Assembly (NCBI RefSeq): GCF_024679095.1
Contig: NW_026110850.1
Coordinates: forward strand, 465,001-529,000
DNA: 64,000 nt
DNA from: Eriocheir sinensis
Taxonomy: Eukaryota; Arthropoda; Malacostraca; Decapoda; Varunidae
Direction of reading: 5' to 3'
Made by a program: the position numbers and the translations under genes. Below the pieces are notes generated by a model that saw only the letters and a list, made by a program, of their open reading frames with translations, was not told the DNA's origin and did no database searches. Each line of letters starts with the position of its first letter. Position 1 is the first letter of the stretch. Shown here piece by piece: positions 38,874-50,289 of this stretch.

Positions 38874-40150
38874 TTTTAGACCTTTCTTTTCTTGTATTAA
38901 ATCAACTCTTTTATCACTCATTAATTACTCCATAAATGATCTCACCGTCTCGTATCCCTGGTAGCGTGATCCGGCTTAAGTTGTTATTGGAGACTGGTGT
39001 TCGGGGATAAACAAGGGAAAAAGAAAATATACATTTATTTAAAATTAAATGAAAGTGATTGCCTTACGCAATATTCTTTGCTCAGACGATCATAACACTG
39101 GCATATTCAGCAATGGATGCAACATATGACAAACGACATGTCTTAAACATAATACTACAATATGTGCTCAATTGTTGCCAATAATAATAACACTCGTCGT
39201 TCCACAAGCAGTGGGTTGTATATATCTGCTTACATCACAATCATTATGTACTCTCTTCACAAAATCCTACTACACATTCCTATAGTATAATCTACTACAA
39301 GTCACGGAAGCACCAAATACCACACCCAGTGGTTTTACCTTTGCTTTACATCGCAAACAAATAATCACAACCCTGTCCCACTCACAATCCTACTTCACAT
39401 CTCCTACATTATAATCTCCAGGACAATACAGTCGGTTTCCCTTAGATTCTCGAATTTCTACTCACGATTAAGATCACAGCAGCCATTCTCGGCTGAGTGA
39501 GTAGCAGGTCTGCTTGAGGCGAGAACCAAGCTCGGTCTACCTATACCACTGATTTCTAGGCCACATTTTTCTTTGCTTTAGGCGGACTTACATCCTTGAC
39601 ACGCCCTTAATTTTCTACATAACCAATGGCCAATACTTCCTGTCACACCCATCTGCTCGCTCATTATGTTGTATTGTTTTACTTCTCCTGCTATTCGTGA
39701 GTCAGTCTTAAGACACTCCCTCAGTGATTTTTCTGTTAAATTATTGGCTGATAACATGTCGCCACGACTGACGTCACGGGTCAGAGTCTTTTTCAATGGT
39801 TGTTCACACTTTGTGACCACGCCTACTGGGTATCTGTTTTCTGTATTTGAGTCTGGGTATCTGTTTTCCTTTACCCTCGTTGTTTCCCCTCTTTTGTACT
39901 TGAGATGTTTACACTTATATATATGTCACCCTTTTTGTTAGTGTTTGTCCTGTCAGATGTTTACACAGTTGTATACCTGCCTTTCCTCTCTGGGTATCTG
40001 TTTTCCTTTACCCTCGTTGTTTCCCCTCTTTGGTACTTGAGATGTTTACACTTATATATATGTCACCCTTTTTGTTAGTGTTTGTCCTGTCAGATGTTTA
40101 CACAGTTGTATATCTCACTCCTCTGTTTCCTCGTCTTCTGGGTCCTGACA
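38874..40150 (-). repeat. 3' LTR
   Basis: This 1277-bp copy reads TGTCAGGACC at its minus-strand start and GGTCTAAAA at its end. Relative to the 5' LTR it has an extra 214 bp (39608-39821) and an internal tandem duplication with 137-bp period (39853 and 39990). It contains the last codons of the envelope frame and the stop at 40115. Confidence 0.88.
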
Positions 40151-41310
40151 TACTTCCCCTTCCGGAAGATCTCGCCCCTGAGATCTCACAGGTGTTGGTG
40201 GAGAAGATACGCCTTGCAATGTCTGCAGTTGGTTCGAGTCTGGAATTAGGCGGCGTCGTGCGTAGCGTAGGACATAGGAATACCCCACGGCAGACGTCAC
40301 CAGCAGAAGAACTAGGATCACGACAATGGCGAAGACAATCCACCAATGGATTGCGGGTTGAAAGGGCTGATCCGGCTCGACCACATAATTTAGGGGCTGC
40401 AAGCCAGCTGTTAGCTCCTGTAGGGGGATGGACTCAGCACTGCGAAGAGAACCTTGCCGAAGCATCAATATCCCATTATCCGTCAGGCTGACAGTATGTC
40501 TGTTTACAGGATTGGTAGGGCATGTGAGTGTCAGAGTGATGGGGGAGGCAAGTGAACAGGTCCAGTAGCCAGGACCTTTTATAAACATAGGGGGAAATGT
40601 TTTCAAGATCATTGTGTGGCAGAGGTTGATCACTGTCTCATGTTTCTTGAAAGCAGCCGATTCACAAGAGGCTGCGTCACTAGCCTCATGGAAGGGGCCT
40701 GTGGGAGGACAAACTAACATATGGTTATTCTTGTTACAGTGTTTTATACTAGAAAGCATAAAATATATTTTCCTATTCTCACTATTCTCTCTATACATAA
40801 GAAAGTAAGTGCTATTCTGCACAGAAAATGGAAGGGAGTCGATTCGAAAGACATCAAAGGTGTCAATCGGATCTCCTCGCAAAGGTTTGGTGAAATAGAA
40901 ATTACGAGAATCGTGCAAAGCCGTTGTCCTGGAGGATAGTTATTACATCCCTATATAGAGCTAAAAAATCAAGAACTGCAAGGCACAAAAGACCTGGAGG
41001 CCGAACCTAGGCTTCCTTTAATGTGCTGAACAACTGTTTGTCTCACATAATGGTTGGATTTAATTATGTATGTTTGCAGCTAAGCCTGCAGACTGAACTT
41101 TAAATCTTGTATACCTGGACTTATGTGTCTGAATGCTAAGTCAAAATACAACAATGCCTGTAGGAGCTTGTTTCTCTTCCTAATGCCAAAGTCTATAGAA
41201 AATTGGCGCACAACTTGGTTCAATACATCTACAGCTGAATATAGCCTATTAAAGGCATATAGCATGGCATGCATATTACTTAACGATGTTGAGTTTTCCA
41301 TAATAAACAT
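40115..41310 (-). pseudogene. retroelement envelope fusion protein, frameshifted
   Basis: The upstream frame (41080-41310) holds a segment typical of the ectodomain of F-type envelopes of errantiviruses. The downstream 267-codon frame (40115-40918) has several cysteines, an ectodomain with LTCPTNPVNRH, a strongly hydrophobic single membrane span of about 24 residues near residues 190-215, and an acidic cytoplasmic tail of about 45 residues. In the family this protein mediates membrane fusion, and insect Gypsy elements acquired it from baculovirus-like sources. The stretch between the frames (40919-41079) is shifted and carries stops, so no product is expected. Confidence 0.8.
40151..40163 (-). 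promoter_or_regulatory. polypurine tract
   Basis: On the minus strand GGAAGGGGAAGTA stands immediately before the 3' LTR start TGTCAGG, the position where plus-strand DNA synthesis is primed. Confidence 0.8.
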
Positions 41311-42439
41311 TTAACTATATAAAATTTTCTCAGTTAATGACTCTAGTATTCTATTTTTCCATGAATAGCATCAACTTGAGCCTGGGTCGCGGTACCAAAT
41401 AGGTTATTAGACAAGGATCCTCAAAAAATAATTATTTCCCGTTTATTTTTTATTTTTTATAAATCATAGAAGCATGCAGCTTGTTTTGATTAGTAGTCAT
41501 CACATAGCCTAAAACTTTTCTTAGATGATGCAACAATGAACTGAAGTCTTTTTCAAAATTAAAGAGTGTGTATTTTATTGCTTTTACAGCTGGATACTCA
41601 GGTGACATTTGAATAACATTTCAAGTAACGAAGCAGTTAAAATCCGTGCTTTATATAATGCAGCTAAAACATCTTATGTAAGGCTAAACGGTACTATAGT
41701 CTCTGTCTGTGAGGACTATAATATAGATAGTATGTTGGTGTGAAACTTTGGCCAGCACGTGTTGTGTCAATGAGTCGTACACCGAAAGAGTCAAATCAAT
41801 CTGTGGTTTATTTCGTCATAATTCCGCTCAATTATTGCATTTTCATCCTTATACATTATTCCTGTTTTATATCGTATTAGTTTTGACACTACATTAAGCA
41901 ACTCTTGTACCGTCGAAGAGCGAAGGCTGTATCTATGCCGAGGTGGCTCTGAAAGTTTGGGAGTAACCTGAGAAGGTAGGGCCTGTGCATCAGCTGTTTA
42001 TTGCTGTTGTAGAACGAACATTATTTAATGTGTCATGAGTAGCAGTCACCTCTCCGCTACGAGTTATCATTTTCGGTAGAATTTTTCTCAGCGATTTCAG
42101 GGTTCAGCAATGCAAAGAATAGATCAGTGTCTGTCTCTGGATTTAAAGGGTATGCTCGCCTAATCGTTGGACATTGCTGCACGTCGATGCAATCTTCATG
42201 AAGGACTTTTACTCTATCTGTGGGGACCGTTGAAACCTTACTAGTGCTGAGGTTTATAATTTATACCATTATATCACTGATCTTCTCTATTACCCTGTAG
42301 GGTCCATCAAAAATAAGTTACAACTTTTTATTTACTTTTTTCTGTGGTCTCGTTTGAGGAACACTGTCTCCAACGTTGATAGTTTTGATTTTGAAGCTTT
42401 GTATTTCTTTTATATTTCTTCTCTACCTTTTCCAATGTA
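41311..42439 (-). other. retroelement region between pol and env, unassigned
   Basis: Probably the degenerate end of pol and start of env. No domain is readable in any frame. Confidence 0.4.
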
Positions 42440-42866
42440 AACCTTGCATCTATCATAAACTTTATTTGCAACTGCAGCCATTTCCTCTTCATAGGAGTCA
42501 ATATCATAAACTTTCCTTGCATTACATCCATTTCCTCTTCATGGGAGTAAATATCATAAACTTCCTTGCAATTACAACCATTTCCTCTTTATAGGAGTAA
42601 ATATCATAAACTCTCCTTGCAATTACAACCATTTCCTCTTTATAGGAGTAAATATCATAAACTTTCCTTGCAATTGCAGCCATTTCCTCTTTATAGGAGT
42701 AAATATCATAAACTTTCCCTGCAATTGCAGTCATTTCCTCTTTATAGGAGTAAATATCATAAACGTTCCTTGCAAATACAGCCATTTCCTCTTTATAGGA
42801 GTAAATATCATAAACGTTCCCTGCAAATACAGCCATTTCCTCTTTATAGGAGTAAATATCATACCA
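42440..42866. repeat. 51-bp minisatellite inside the retroelement
   Basis: Eight to nine copies of a unit containing CCATTTCCTCTTTATAGGAG and AAATATCATAAAC, with a 50-51 bp period, lie between envelope and integrase. Most copies differ at a few positions. Confidence 0.9.
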
Positions 42867-43087
42867 GGGCTGCTGAATTTTTTTTCTAACATAGTGTAGG
42901 GTACAGGAGGATCTCTAAAAATCCTCTCTCTGTCTCTCTCGATAAAATAGGGACTCCTTTATGGTGCGATAATACGCAGCATTATAGGCCAAGATGTCTA
43001 TAAGTAGCATTATATCCCAAACGGACACATTTCCTAGAACATTCTCCTCAAAATGTTAACAACAGTATAATTTGCGCGCTTTATTAT

Positions 43088-43650
43088 TCCATTTCCATTT
43101 GTATGGTAAGCCGTTATTCGCGTGTCGCACAGGTAGCTTCTAATTTATCTCCTGCATCACGGAATTAACGAACTCTGAACCTTGACCTGTAACAACTGTC
43201 TGAGGAACACCGTGTACACAAACAACATCCACGTACAACGCCCTTGCCATTTCGCGGGCTTCCTTACTCCGTAAGGGTACTGTAATCAAATACCTTTTAA
43301 AAACATCAACTATGGGCATTACGTATCGAACCCCATTGTCCGATACACCCATGGGACCCACAAGGTCCATGTGTATTCTTCCAAAAGGAGCGGTGACGTC
43401 TGGATATTGCCGCCAAGGAGCAGGGTGCAAGTTCCCAACTCACTTTTAAAACGACTACCATGACGCACTTCCTTACATAATTTTCTACATCCCGTTTCAT
43501 TCCAGGCCAGAAAGCGAACTTTCTAAATCGACATAACGTAACTTTGGTTCCTCCGTGCCCTGCAGTAGCGACGAATGAGCCAGAGTTATCGCCTTGGAAA
43601 TACTTGGGGGGTAGAATCACCACCTTAGTGGCTTCTCCGTACGGACTCAC
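43088..43650 (-). pseudogene. retroelement integrase, frameshifted and mutated
   Basis: The first frame (43306-43650) carries the N-terminal zinc-binding part (GHGGTKVTLCRF, FWPGMKRDVENYVRKC). The second (43140-43430) carries the catalytic core: HMDLVGPM with the first aspartate, then VTGQGSEF, where family members have aspartate in place of the glycine. The D-D-E triad is therefore broken. A shift near 43143 leads to the YHTNGNG block (43088-43140). The enzyme would insert the element's DNA into the chromosome. Confidence 0.88.
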
Positions 43651-43684
43651 TAAAACACATCATTTATTTCCACCTGTAACTTTG

Positions 43685-43915
43685 ACAGGGGCGGCATCTT
43701 ACATTATGCCCATCTTCAACACAATATAACACATTTTCCACCTGTACCTCTAACAGGGGCGGCATCTCACATTATGCCCATCTTCAACACAATATAACAC
43801 ATTTTCCACCTGTACCTCTAACAGGGGCGGCATCTCACATTATGCCCATCTTCAACACAATATAACACATTTTCCACCTGTACCTCTAACAGGGGCGGCA
43901 TCTCACATTATGCCT
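43685..43915. repeat. 68-bp minisatellite inside the retroelement
   Basis: About 3.5 copies of a 68-bp unit starting AGGGGCGGCATCTCACATTA lie between RNase H and integrase. The first copy differs slightly (CTTACATT). Confidence 0.92.
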
Positions 43916-44182
43916 TTTTTCTCTGAGTCTTTGCTCAATTTTCCTTCATGGGACTTCCTTCTTTTAGCATACTTATATGCTGGCTGCTCATCACGCAGCT
44001 CACTAATCTCCTGAATACTCCAGTCAAGTGTGTGGCCAATACACTCACTATTCAGGTCCATACATATCATATATTTTATTTTCTCATTTTTCGGCGCCTG
44101 TTTCTTTTTCTACACTAGTGGAATACCTTGCCCCTCATTATCCACGTGTTCCACGGTTTTTGTTGTTCCCCATCCACAAACA

Positions 44183-44494
44183 TTATCGCGCGTGTCCTTC
44201 TAATTCAATCTCAGTGTTCTGTGAGCCTTCATCCTTGATAAAAAAAAAATCTGCTACTATATTTTCCTTGCCAGGCAAATGATTGATTGTAAAACCATAC
44301 TCACTCATGAGAGTCTGCAATCTAGCTATCCTGCCGTTGGGACTAGTCACCTGTAACAACCATACTAAAGGTCTGTGATCCGTGTGGATCTCAACAGGGT
44401 AACCCAGTAGTAATGGGCGGTTTACGTGTAACCCATAAATTACAGTTAAAGCCTCTCGTTCAACTATACTGTTCCGCTGTTCTGCCGTATTCAA
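44183..44494 (-). pseudogene. retroelement RNase H domain
   Basis: The 103-codon frame contains REALTVIYGL, the TDHRPLVWLL catalytic aspartate region and INHLPGKENIVADF, the standard Ty3/Gypsy RNase H landmarks. A gap and frameshifts separate it from the RT (44495-44677) and from the integrase (43651-44182, which includes a 68-bp minisatellite). Confidence 0.88.
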
Positions 44495-44677
44495 TTTCTC
44501 ACAAAAAAAGATACAGGTCTTAGTTTATCATCATTATCCTGTTATTGCAATACTCCACCAATATTGTAGTAGGATGCGTAGAGTGACTGTACCAAGCATT
44601 CTATCCTTAAGGGTTGAGAACGCAATTTTTGTTTCATCCGTCCATATGAGTGGAGTTTTAATTATTTATTTATTTAT

Positions 44678-45813
44678 TTATTTAATTATTTTTTGTGTAC
44701 CTTTCTTCCCTTTGTAAATCTTTAGAAAAGGAGCAACAATTTGTGAATAATTTGCAATAAATTTGCGATAATAATTAGTCAATCCAAGAAATGACTGTAA
44801 ATCATGAACAGTTTGAGGGGCCGGGACGTTTTGTATGGCCTCCTGCTTGTTAGACTGAGGTCTTATTCCCTCTGAGCGGATGGCATGGCCCAGGTAATCT
44901 ACTTTGTCCTTAAAAAAGTTACACTTCTCCATCTTAAGAGTCAGTTTGGCTTTCTTTAAGCGATCCAGAATTTGTTCTAAGTTATCTGCGTGATTAGAAA
45001 ATATATCGCCCAGGATAATTATGTCATCAAGGTACACCTGAACCTTGTTGCTTAATAGTCTTGTAAGGACAGTGTTTATTATTTTCTTGAAGCAGGACGG
45101 GGCTGTTTTAAGGCCAAAGGGGAGGGAAGTAAATTCCCAATGTCCTGCTGGAGAAGAAAATGCCGTCTTCTCTCTGCTGATTTGATCTTGGGGGATTTGA
45201 TGGTAACCCTGTTTCAAGTCAAGGCATGAAAAAAAAAAATTACTATCTCCCAATTGATTGAGTATGGTAATTATATTAGGGAGTGGGTACCGGTCGTCCC
45301 GTAGTGTTTTATTAAGTGCCCGGAAGTCCAGACAAAGTCGTAGTCCTCCATCTTTTTTTTGGCACTGGGATAAGTGGGGCATTACAGGGTGATCGCGAAG
45401 GGCGGATCACACCCTGTTGCTGGAGCGATATAAGTTGTTCATTTACTCTGTCATGATAACTGATATGAATGTTATATGGACGCCTGTACACTACTTCATC
45501 AGTGTTTTGCTTGATGGTGCTTAAAAAATAGGGCGTTACTGTTAATGGTTCTTGTTCTGTGGAAAACACGGTTATATATTTATCTATTAAGGACTTTAAA
45601 ACCTGATTCTCTCTCTTCACTTGGGAATTTAGCGTCAACAATTTGATAGAGGCTTTTCTTCCTTACTTCAAGCTCTGCGGGCTTCAAGTCTGTTTTAGCT
45701 GTGTCAGCGGTCTGTACACTAGATACTTGTGGCAGATCAGCGTATAGCTCATGAGTGACAGGCTTCACAAATCCTAACGTTGTATTATCATCTATCTTTA
45801 CACTCACTTTCAA
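44678..45813 (-). pseudogene. retroelement reverse transcriptase, frameshifted
   Basis: The N-terminal frames (45580-45813 and 45312-45641) carry the RRPYNI..Y.....E.L..QGVIRPS.SP motif. The main frame (44678-45382) carries GGLRLCLDFRALN, DLKQGYHQIP with the first catalytic aspartate, LPFGLKTAP, the YLDDIIILG catalytic box and FLGLTNYYRKFI. The break between them falls in the T8 run at 45353-45360, so it may be a sequencing error. The order is that of Ty3/Gypsy Pol. Confidence 0.93.
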
Positions 45814-46178
45814 TATTCATATACGGCACAGTGACATAAGATCTTTGATTGTCAGATGAAGGGGTTAACTTAACTATCCCTGAGCACAAGACTCTAGCCT
45901 GAGGAGTACTAACACAAGGCTCAAATAAAGCTTCACTTGCCTGTAGTTGCGTCACTAGCGTTATGTAACCTGCAACAGATGTATTCAGTTGCAAAGGTTC
46001 CGCTGCTTGGCAACGTACGGCCTTATTTTCAGTGAGACCTTCTTCATTTCCATCTACATTTAGCTAAGATCCTTCACCTCTAGATATAAGACATTTTTCC
46101 TGGCATAATTGTATGGTTTCCCCTGCTATTATCAGTTTTAAGCTTCGTTCTTTTGTTCCTCATTTAGTTGCAATGTTT

Positions 46179-46470
46179 TCAAAATAATCTCGTGCTACAC
46201 GACAAATCAGTACTCAACATAATATGAGTCGGCAAATCTACATCGCGTGTTATCAATAAGTCTTGGAAACTACTTTTTCCTTCCATATTAACTTGTCTTT
46301 TACCGTCATTTTCAATATGGTATCTTTGCACAGAGACAATATTCACGGGTTTCGCTTCACAGTTATTTACTGCGAGCCCTAAATCTTTAATAAATTCATC
46401 CGTTAAAAACTCACACACGCTCCTGTTTCTAGGAGCGCTGCCACTTTTGCATATGTATTATCATGAGTAG
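46179..46470 (-). pseudogene. retroelement aspartic protease, active site changed
   Basis: Reading from 46470 on the minus strand the sequence gives VAALLETGACVSF, the position of the conserved LLDTGA active site, with glutamate in place of the catalytic aspartate. The next frame (46179-46418) continues with LTDEFIKDLGL, LLITRDVDLPTHIMLSTDLL-like sequence. In the family this enzyme cleaves the Gag-Pol polyprotein. The 45814-46178 stretch is a frameshifted Pol linker. Confidence 0.7.
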
Positions 46471-46519
46471 TGCGATCTGCCTAACAAAGTTACTCTTGAG
46501 TCATGTTAATTATAGCCTT

Positions 46520-47045
46520 CTTTTCATTATTTTTAAGGTCACTCCCTTGTTTGTTATAGCCTTATTTTCCTTATATTTATGTGAGGCGGTTACTCCCTTG
46601 TTCGTTATAGCCTTCTTTTCCTTATATTTATGTGAGGCGGTTACTCCCTTGTTCGTTATAGCCTTCATCTTATTATATTAAAGGTTACTCCCTTCTTCGT
46701 TATAGCCTTCATCTTATTATATTAAAGGTTACTCCCTTCTTCGTTGTAGCCTTCATCTTATTATATTAAAGGTTACTCCCTTCTTCGTTTTAGCCTTCAT
46801 CTTATTATATTAAAGGTTACTCCCTTCTTCGTTGTAGCCTTCATCTTATTATATTAAAGGTTACTCCCTTCTTCGTTATAGCCTTCATCTTATTATATTA
46901 AAGGTTACTCCCTTGTTCGTTATAGCCTTCATCTTATTATATTAAAGGTTACTCCCTTCTTCGTTATAGCCTTCATCTTATTATATTAAAGGTTACTCCC
47001 TTCTTCGTTGTAGCCTTCATCTTATTATATTAAAGGTTACTCCCT
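46520..47045. repeat. 44-bp minisatellite inside the retroelement
   Basis: Eight to nine near-identical 44-bp units (AAAGGTTACTCCCTTCTTCG, TATAGCCTTCATC) occupy 46680-47045. Three diverged longer units with TGTGAGGCGG lie at 46520-46680. The array sits where gag would be expected. Confidence 0.9.
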
Positions 47046-47369
47046 GTTTTGTTCTTCGCTCATTTTCCGTTTTTTCCACTGCAAGTGTGCATATTTATTT
47101 ATTTATTTATTTATTTTCAATTGTTTATTTAATGTTATTTGTAGTAGATATCTGAGGGGGGCACTACCCTGGCCTCCTCTTCCTCTGATTCTCTTACTTC
47201 ACACATTTATCTTAATACTTCACACTATTGTCCATATGCTTCATTTTTTTTTTTTATTCATGACTTTTTATCCATACCTCACACTTTTCTTAGTATTTCA
47301 CATTTTTTCTAGATCATACTCTACACTTCCTACCTGGGGGACGCGGGTTAGGCCTTTATAAAGTCACTC

Positions 47370-47640
47370 TATGGCTGCATGTCCGCCGCGGCACACCACC
47401 ACCCTGTGAGGCGTAGAGCCCCGTGTTCCCCTCCATCCTGGGGTAACAATCCTACAACAAACAAACCTGGGAGGAGGGACGCTGCCGCTGCCTGTCACCT
47501 GACACCCTCTCACTGAGGAGTGGATCGCGGCGCGGGTGGAGAGAGACTGCCCATCCCTCTCCACTCCGCCCGGGAAGGAACTCATGAATTCTCGGTTGAG
47601 TCGCGTGTGCTACCCATTGCACTACAGAACAACAGTGGTT
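47370..47640 (-). mobile_element. tRNA-derived SINE-like repeat
   Basis: The minus strand reads GTTCTGTAGTGCAATGGGTAGC (A-box-like) and then GAATTCATGAGTTCC (weak B-box-like), followed by a GC-rich body. It lies in the 5' leader of the retroelement. The family is inferred only from these boxes. Confidence 0.45.
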
Positions 47641-47823
47641 GGCCAGAGTTTCCATTACCATATCGTCAAAGTCCATGTCCTCCGGAAGAACCATTAATTA
47701 TATAATTAAATCGTCACTATTATTTCCGCCACTTAAAACGAGCAAAGCTTAATGGAAATAAGAGGCGTTTTCTCGTCAGAGTAAATTAAAAAAAAGCACT
47801 GTAAGCACATGTCCCTATTTATC

Positions 47824-47841
47824 CCTATACCGCTGCTGCCA
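47824..47841 (-). promoter_or_regulatory. primer binding site
   Basis: On the minus strand, one base after the 5' LTR, the sequence is TGGCAGCAGCGGTATAGG. It begins with TGG, complementary to the CCA end of a tRNA. I do not assign the tRNA. Confidence 0.7.
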
Positions 47842-47842
47842 G

Positions 47843-48764
47843 TTTTAGACCCTTCTTTTCTTATATTAAATCAACTCTTTTATCACTCATTAATTACTCC
47901 ATAAATGATCTCACCGTCTCGTATCCCTGGTAGCGTGATCCGGCTTAAGTTGTTATTGGAGACTGGTGTTCGGGGATAAACAAGGGAAAAAGAAAATATA
48001 CATTTATTTAAAATTAAATGAAAGTAATTGCCTTACGCAATATTCTTTGCTCAGACGATCATAACACTGGCATATTCAGCAATGGATGCAACATATGACA
48101 AACGACATGTCTTAAACATAATACTACAATAGGTGCTCAGTTGTTGCCAATAATAATTACACTCGTCGTTCCACAAGCAGTGGTTTGTATATCTCTGCTT
48201 ACATCACAATCATTATGTACTCTCTTCACAAAATCCTACTACACATTCCTATAGTATAATCTACTACAAGTCACGGAAGCACCAAATACCAAACCCAGTG
48301 GTTTTACCTTTGCTTTACATCGCAAACAAATAATCACAATCCTGTCCCACTCACAATCCTACTTCACATCTCCTACATTATAATCTCCAGGACAATACAG
48401 TCGGTTTCCCTTAGATTCTCGAATTTCTACTCACGATTAAGATCACAACAGCCATTCTCGGCTGAGTGAGTAGCAGGTCTGCTTGAGGAGAGAACCAAGC
48501 TCGATCTACCTATACCACTGATTTCTAGGCCACATTTTTCTTTGCTTTAGGCGGACTTACATCCTTGACACGCCTACTGGGTATCTGTTTTCTGTATCTG
48601 AGTCTGGGTATCTGTTTTCCTTTACCCTCGTTGTTTCCCCTCTTTGGTACTTGAGATGTTTACACTTATATATATGTCACCCTTTTTGTTAGTGTTTGTC
48701 CTGTCAGATGTTTACACAGTTGTATATCTCACTCCTCTGTTTCCTCGTCTTCTAGGTCCTGACA
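47843..48764 (-). repeat. 5' LTR
   Basis: This 922-bp copy is highly similar to 38874-40150. The 214-bp block missing here is bounded by CACGCC direct repeats in the other LTR, so it was lost by slippage or recombination between them. Confidence 0.88.
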
Positions 48765-49345
48765 GACATTTGCATGGGTCTCTCTGCGCGCATGCAATTG
48801 TAAGTTAAGACTTCCTCGTCGTCAACAAGATGACCTGCACCAGAACTCTTGCCTACCTAACAACGGAGTGTACAGACTCACATGGCAAAGTCTAGAGTAG
48901 TCAGGTAGGCAAGAGTTCAACACTCTTTCTGAATATAGTCTAATTTGTTGTACCTTCGAAATCGTGTTGAACTTTTTCTGAATATAGTCTAATTTGTTGT
49001 TCTCTAGTTGAAGAATTTTTGCAACTAGAGAGTTGCTGCGAACAGATTCAGATAGAACAGAATATAGTTAAGATACGATTCTGAACTCTGTAGTGTGTGA
49101 CACATTCAAGATGTATAGTATTGGTGCAGGTCATCTCGACTTATGCAAGATGTAGAGATACATGTCTTGACGATTGTCTGGAATATGTTAGCACTGTACG
49201 ACAAGGACGTTACATTTGCATGCGCGCAGAGAGACCCATGCAAATGTCACACACAACTAGAGAGTTGCTGCGAACAGATTCAGATAGACCAGAATATAGT
49301 TAAGATACGATTCTGAACTCTGTAGTGTGTGACACATTCAACTAG
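48765..49345. repeat. viral-type repeat block
   Basis: 48765-48825 recurs inverted at 49200-49250 and 52546-52600 (core GCATGCGCGCAGAGAGACCC). 49010-49110 recurs at 49249-49345 and 52602-52690 (ACTAGAGAGTTGCTGCG, GATTCTGAACTCTGTAGTG). A 16-bp perfect inverted repeat (arms 48843-48858 and 48903-48918) encloses a 44-base loop. No gene is readable. The block resembles the repeated intergenic regions of large DNA viruses. Confidence 0.7.
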
Positions 49346-49396
49346 AGAGTTTCTGTCACAAACAACTAGAATATAGTCTATGAAGAACTTTTGTCA

Positions 49397-49584
49397 ATGA
49401 AAGATACACAAGCGAGAGATGCGTTTGTTAGAAGCATCGTATCCATCGTGACCGATTCGATAACAAACACGAACATCCGTTTGATCATAATTTCAGTGTG
49501 CTGATGGGTAACCGGTACTTACTGACACACGAAGATGCAGAATATGTCGATCGCGCAGAGCGTTATTTGGACGCTTTCATGTAG
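49397..49584 (+). pseudogene. viral-like coding fragment
   Basis: An ATG at 49397 opens a frame with VRSIVSIVTD. A shift at about 49467-49475 leads to a frame with NRYLLTHEDAEYVDRAERYL that stops at 49584. The two halves read naturally as one protein of about 60 residues. No family is recognised. Confidence 0.45.
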
Positions 49585-49678
49585 GTGTAAATCCAGGCAA
49601 GACAAGCATCACACGATGTTAAACTTCTTATTCGGCGTTAAAGACTACCACCAAGAAGAATAACAACAAAAGACAAAC

Positions 49679-49924
49679 ATGGAATTCGAGACTCAGGAAG
49701 ACTCTGCTAGCAAAGTTGAAACAGGGTTGACACAGCAACAGGAACAACAACCGTCCAAGAAAACAAACAGGACGCAACGCAACAAGCAGGCGAAACCCGA
49801 AATGGTCCAGTCGGTACCCACTATTGTGATGGACATTCATCGTGTTGATCATTTAAATCTCAACACAGAATCTTTACGTGTAAGAGGACTGACCACCAAT
49901 TCGCCACCAGCACAGAATCTGTAG
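49679..49924 (+). CDS. viral-like glutamine/lysine-rich protein
   Basis: An 81-codon ATG frame encodes a hydrophilic Q-, K- and T-rich half followed by a short VPTIVMDIHRVDHL segment. A diverged repeat of its last 35 bases follows at 49962-49990. AATAAA occurs at 50070. No domain is recognised. It may be the start of a longer gene cut off here. Confidence 0.45.
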   Translation: MEFETQEDSASKVETGLTQQQEQQPSKKTNRTQRNKQAKPEMVQSVPTIVMDIHRVDHLNLNTESLRVRGLTTNSPPAQNL

Positions 49925-50289
49925 CTGACTGACCATAACTCACAACGGATGCCGCCAAGAATCTTTAGCTGTAAGAGGACTCACCAAACATCAACAGCAA
50001 AAGCACTCGCAGGGAGTGCACACTATGTAATGTACATTTGTTAAATAATGTAATGTACGTTTGTTAAAAATAAAACAATTTAAATTTTGTTTTGTTTTTT
50101 TAATGTAAATATTACATAAATATACGTCCTCATAGAAGACAAATATTAAGATCTTTGCAGATCGCTAAACTACAAATCTTATCCTATTGAGTATTGAAGA
50201 TGGCTGCACATGTCTTACACTATTCGAGGCATATATGTTGGAACCATACGTACAAAATGTAATGGCTTACATAAACTTACATACACATG

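Larger units (their letters stand above)
38874..48764 (-). mobile_element. Gypsy-type LTR retroelement with envelope gene
   Basis: The 9.9 kb minus-strand element has LTRs at 47843-48764 (5') and 38874-40150 (3'), a primer binding site at 47824-47841, a polypurine tract at 40151-40163, and, in transcription order, protease, RT, RNase H, integrase and an F-type envelope. This order and the envelope place it with errantivirus-like Gypsy elements of invertebrates. No gag is recognisable: three minisatellites and a SINE occupy much of the space. Frameshifts in every gene make it defective. The flanks show no target-site duplication (ATTAA on the left, GACAT on the right). Confidence 0.9.

Noticed and set aside
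42440..46680. Possible CRISPR-like arrays
   Set aside because: Unit spacing of 44-68 bp with no unique spacers; these are ordinary minisatellites in a eukaryotic retroelement.
47364..47694. Minus-strand frames of 73-80 codons in GC-rich DNA
   Set aside because: They lie in a tRNA-derived SINE-like repeat and read through its A-box region.
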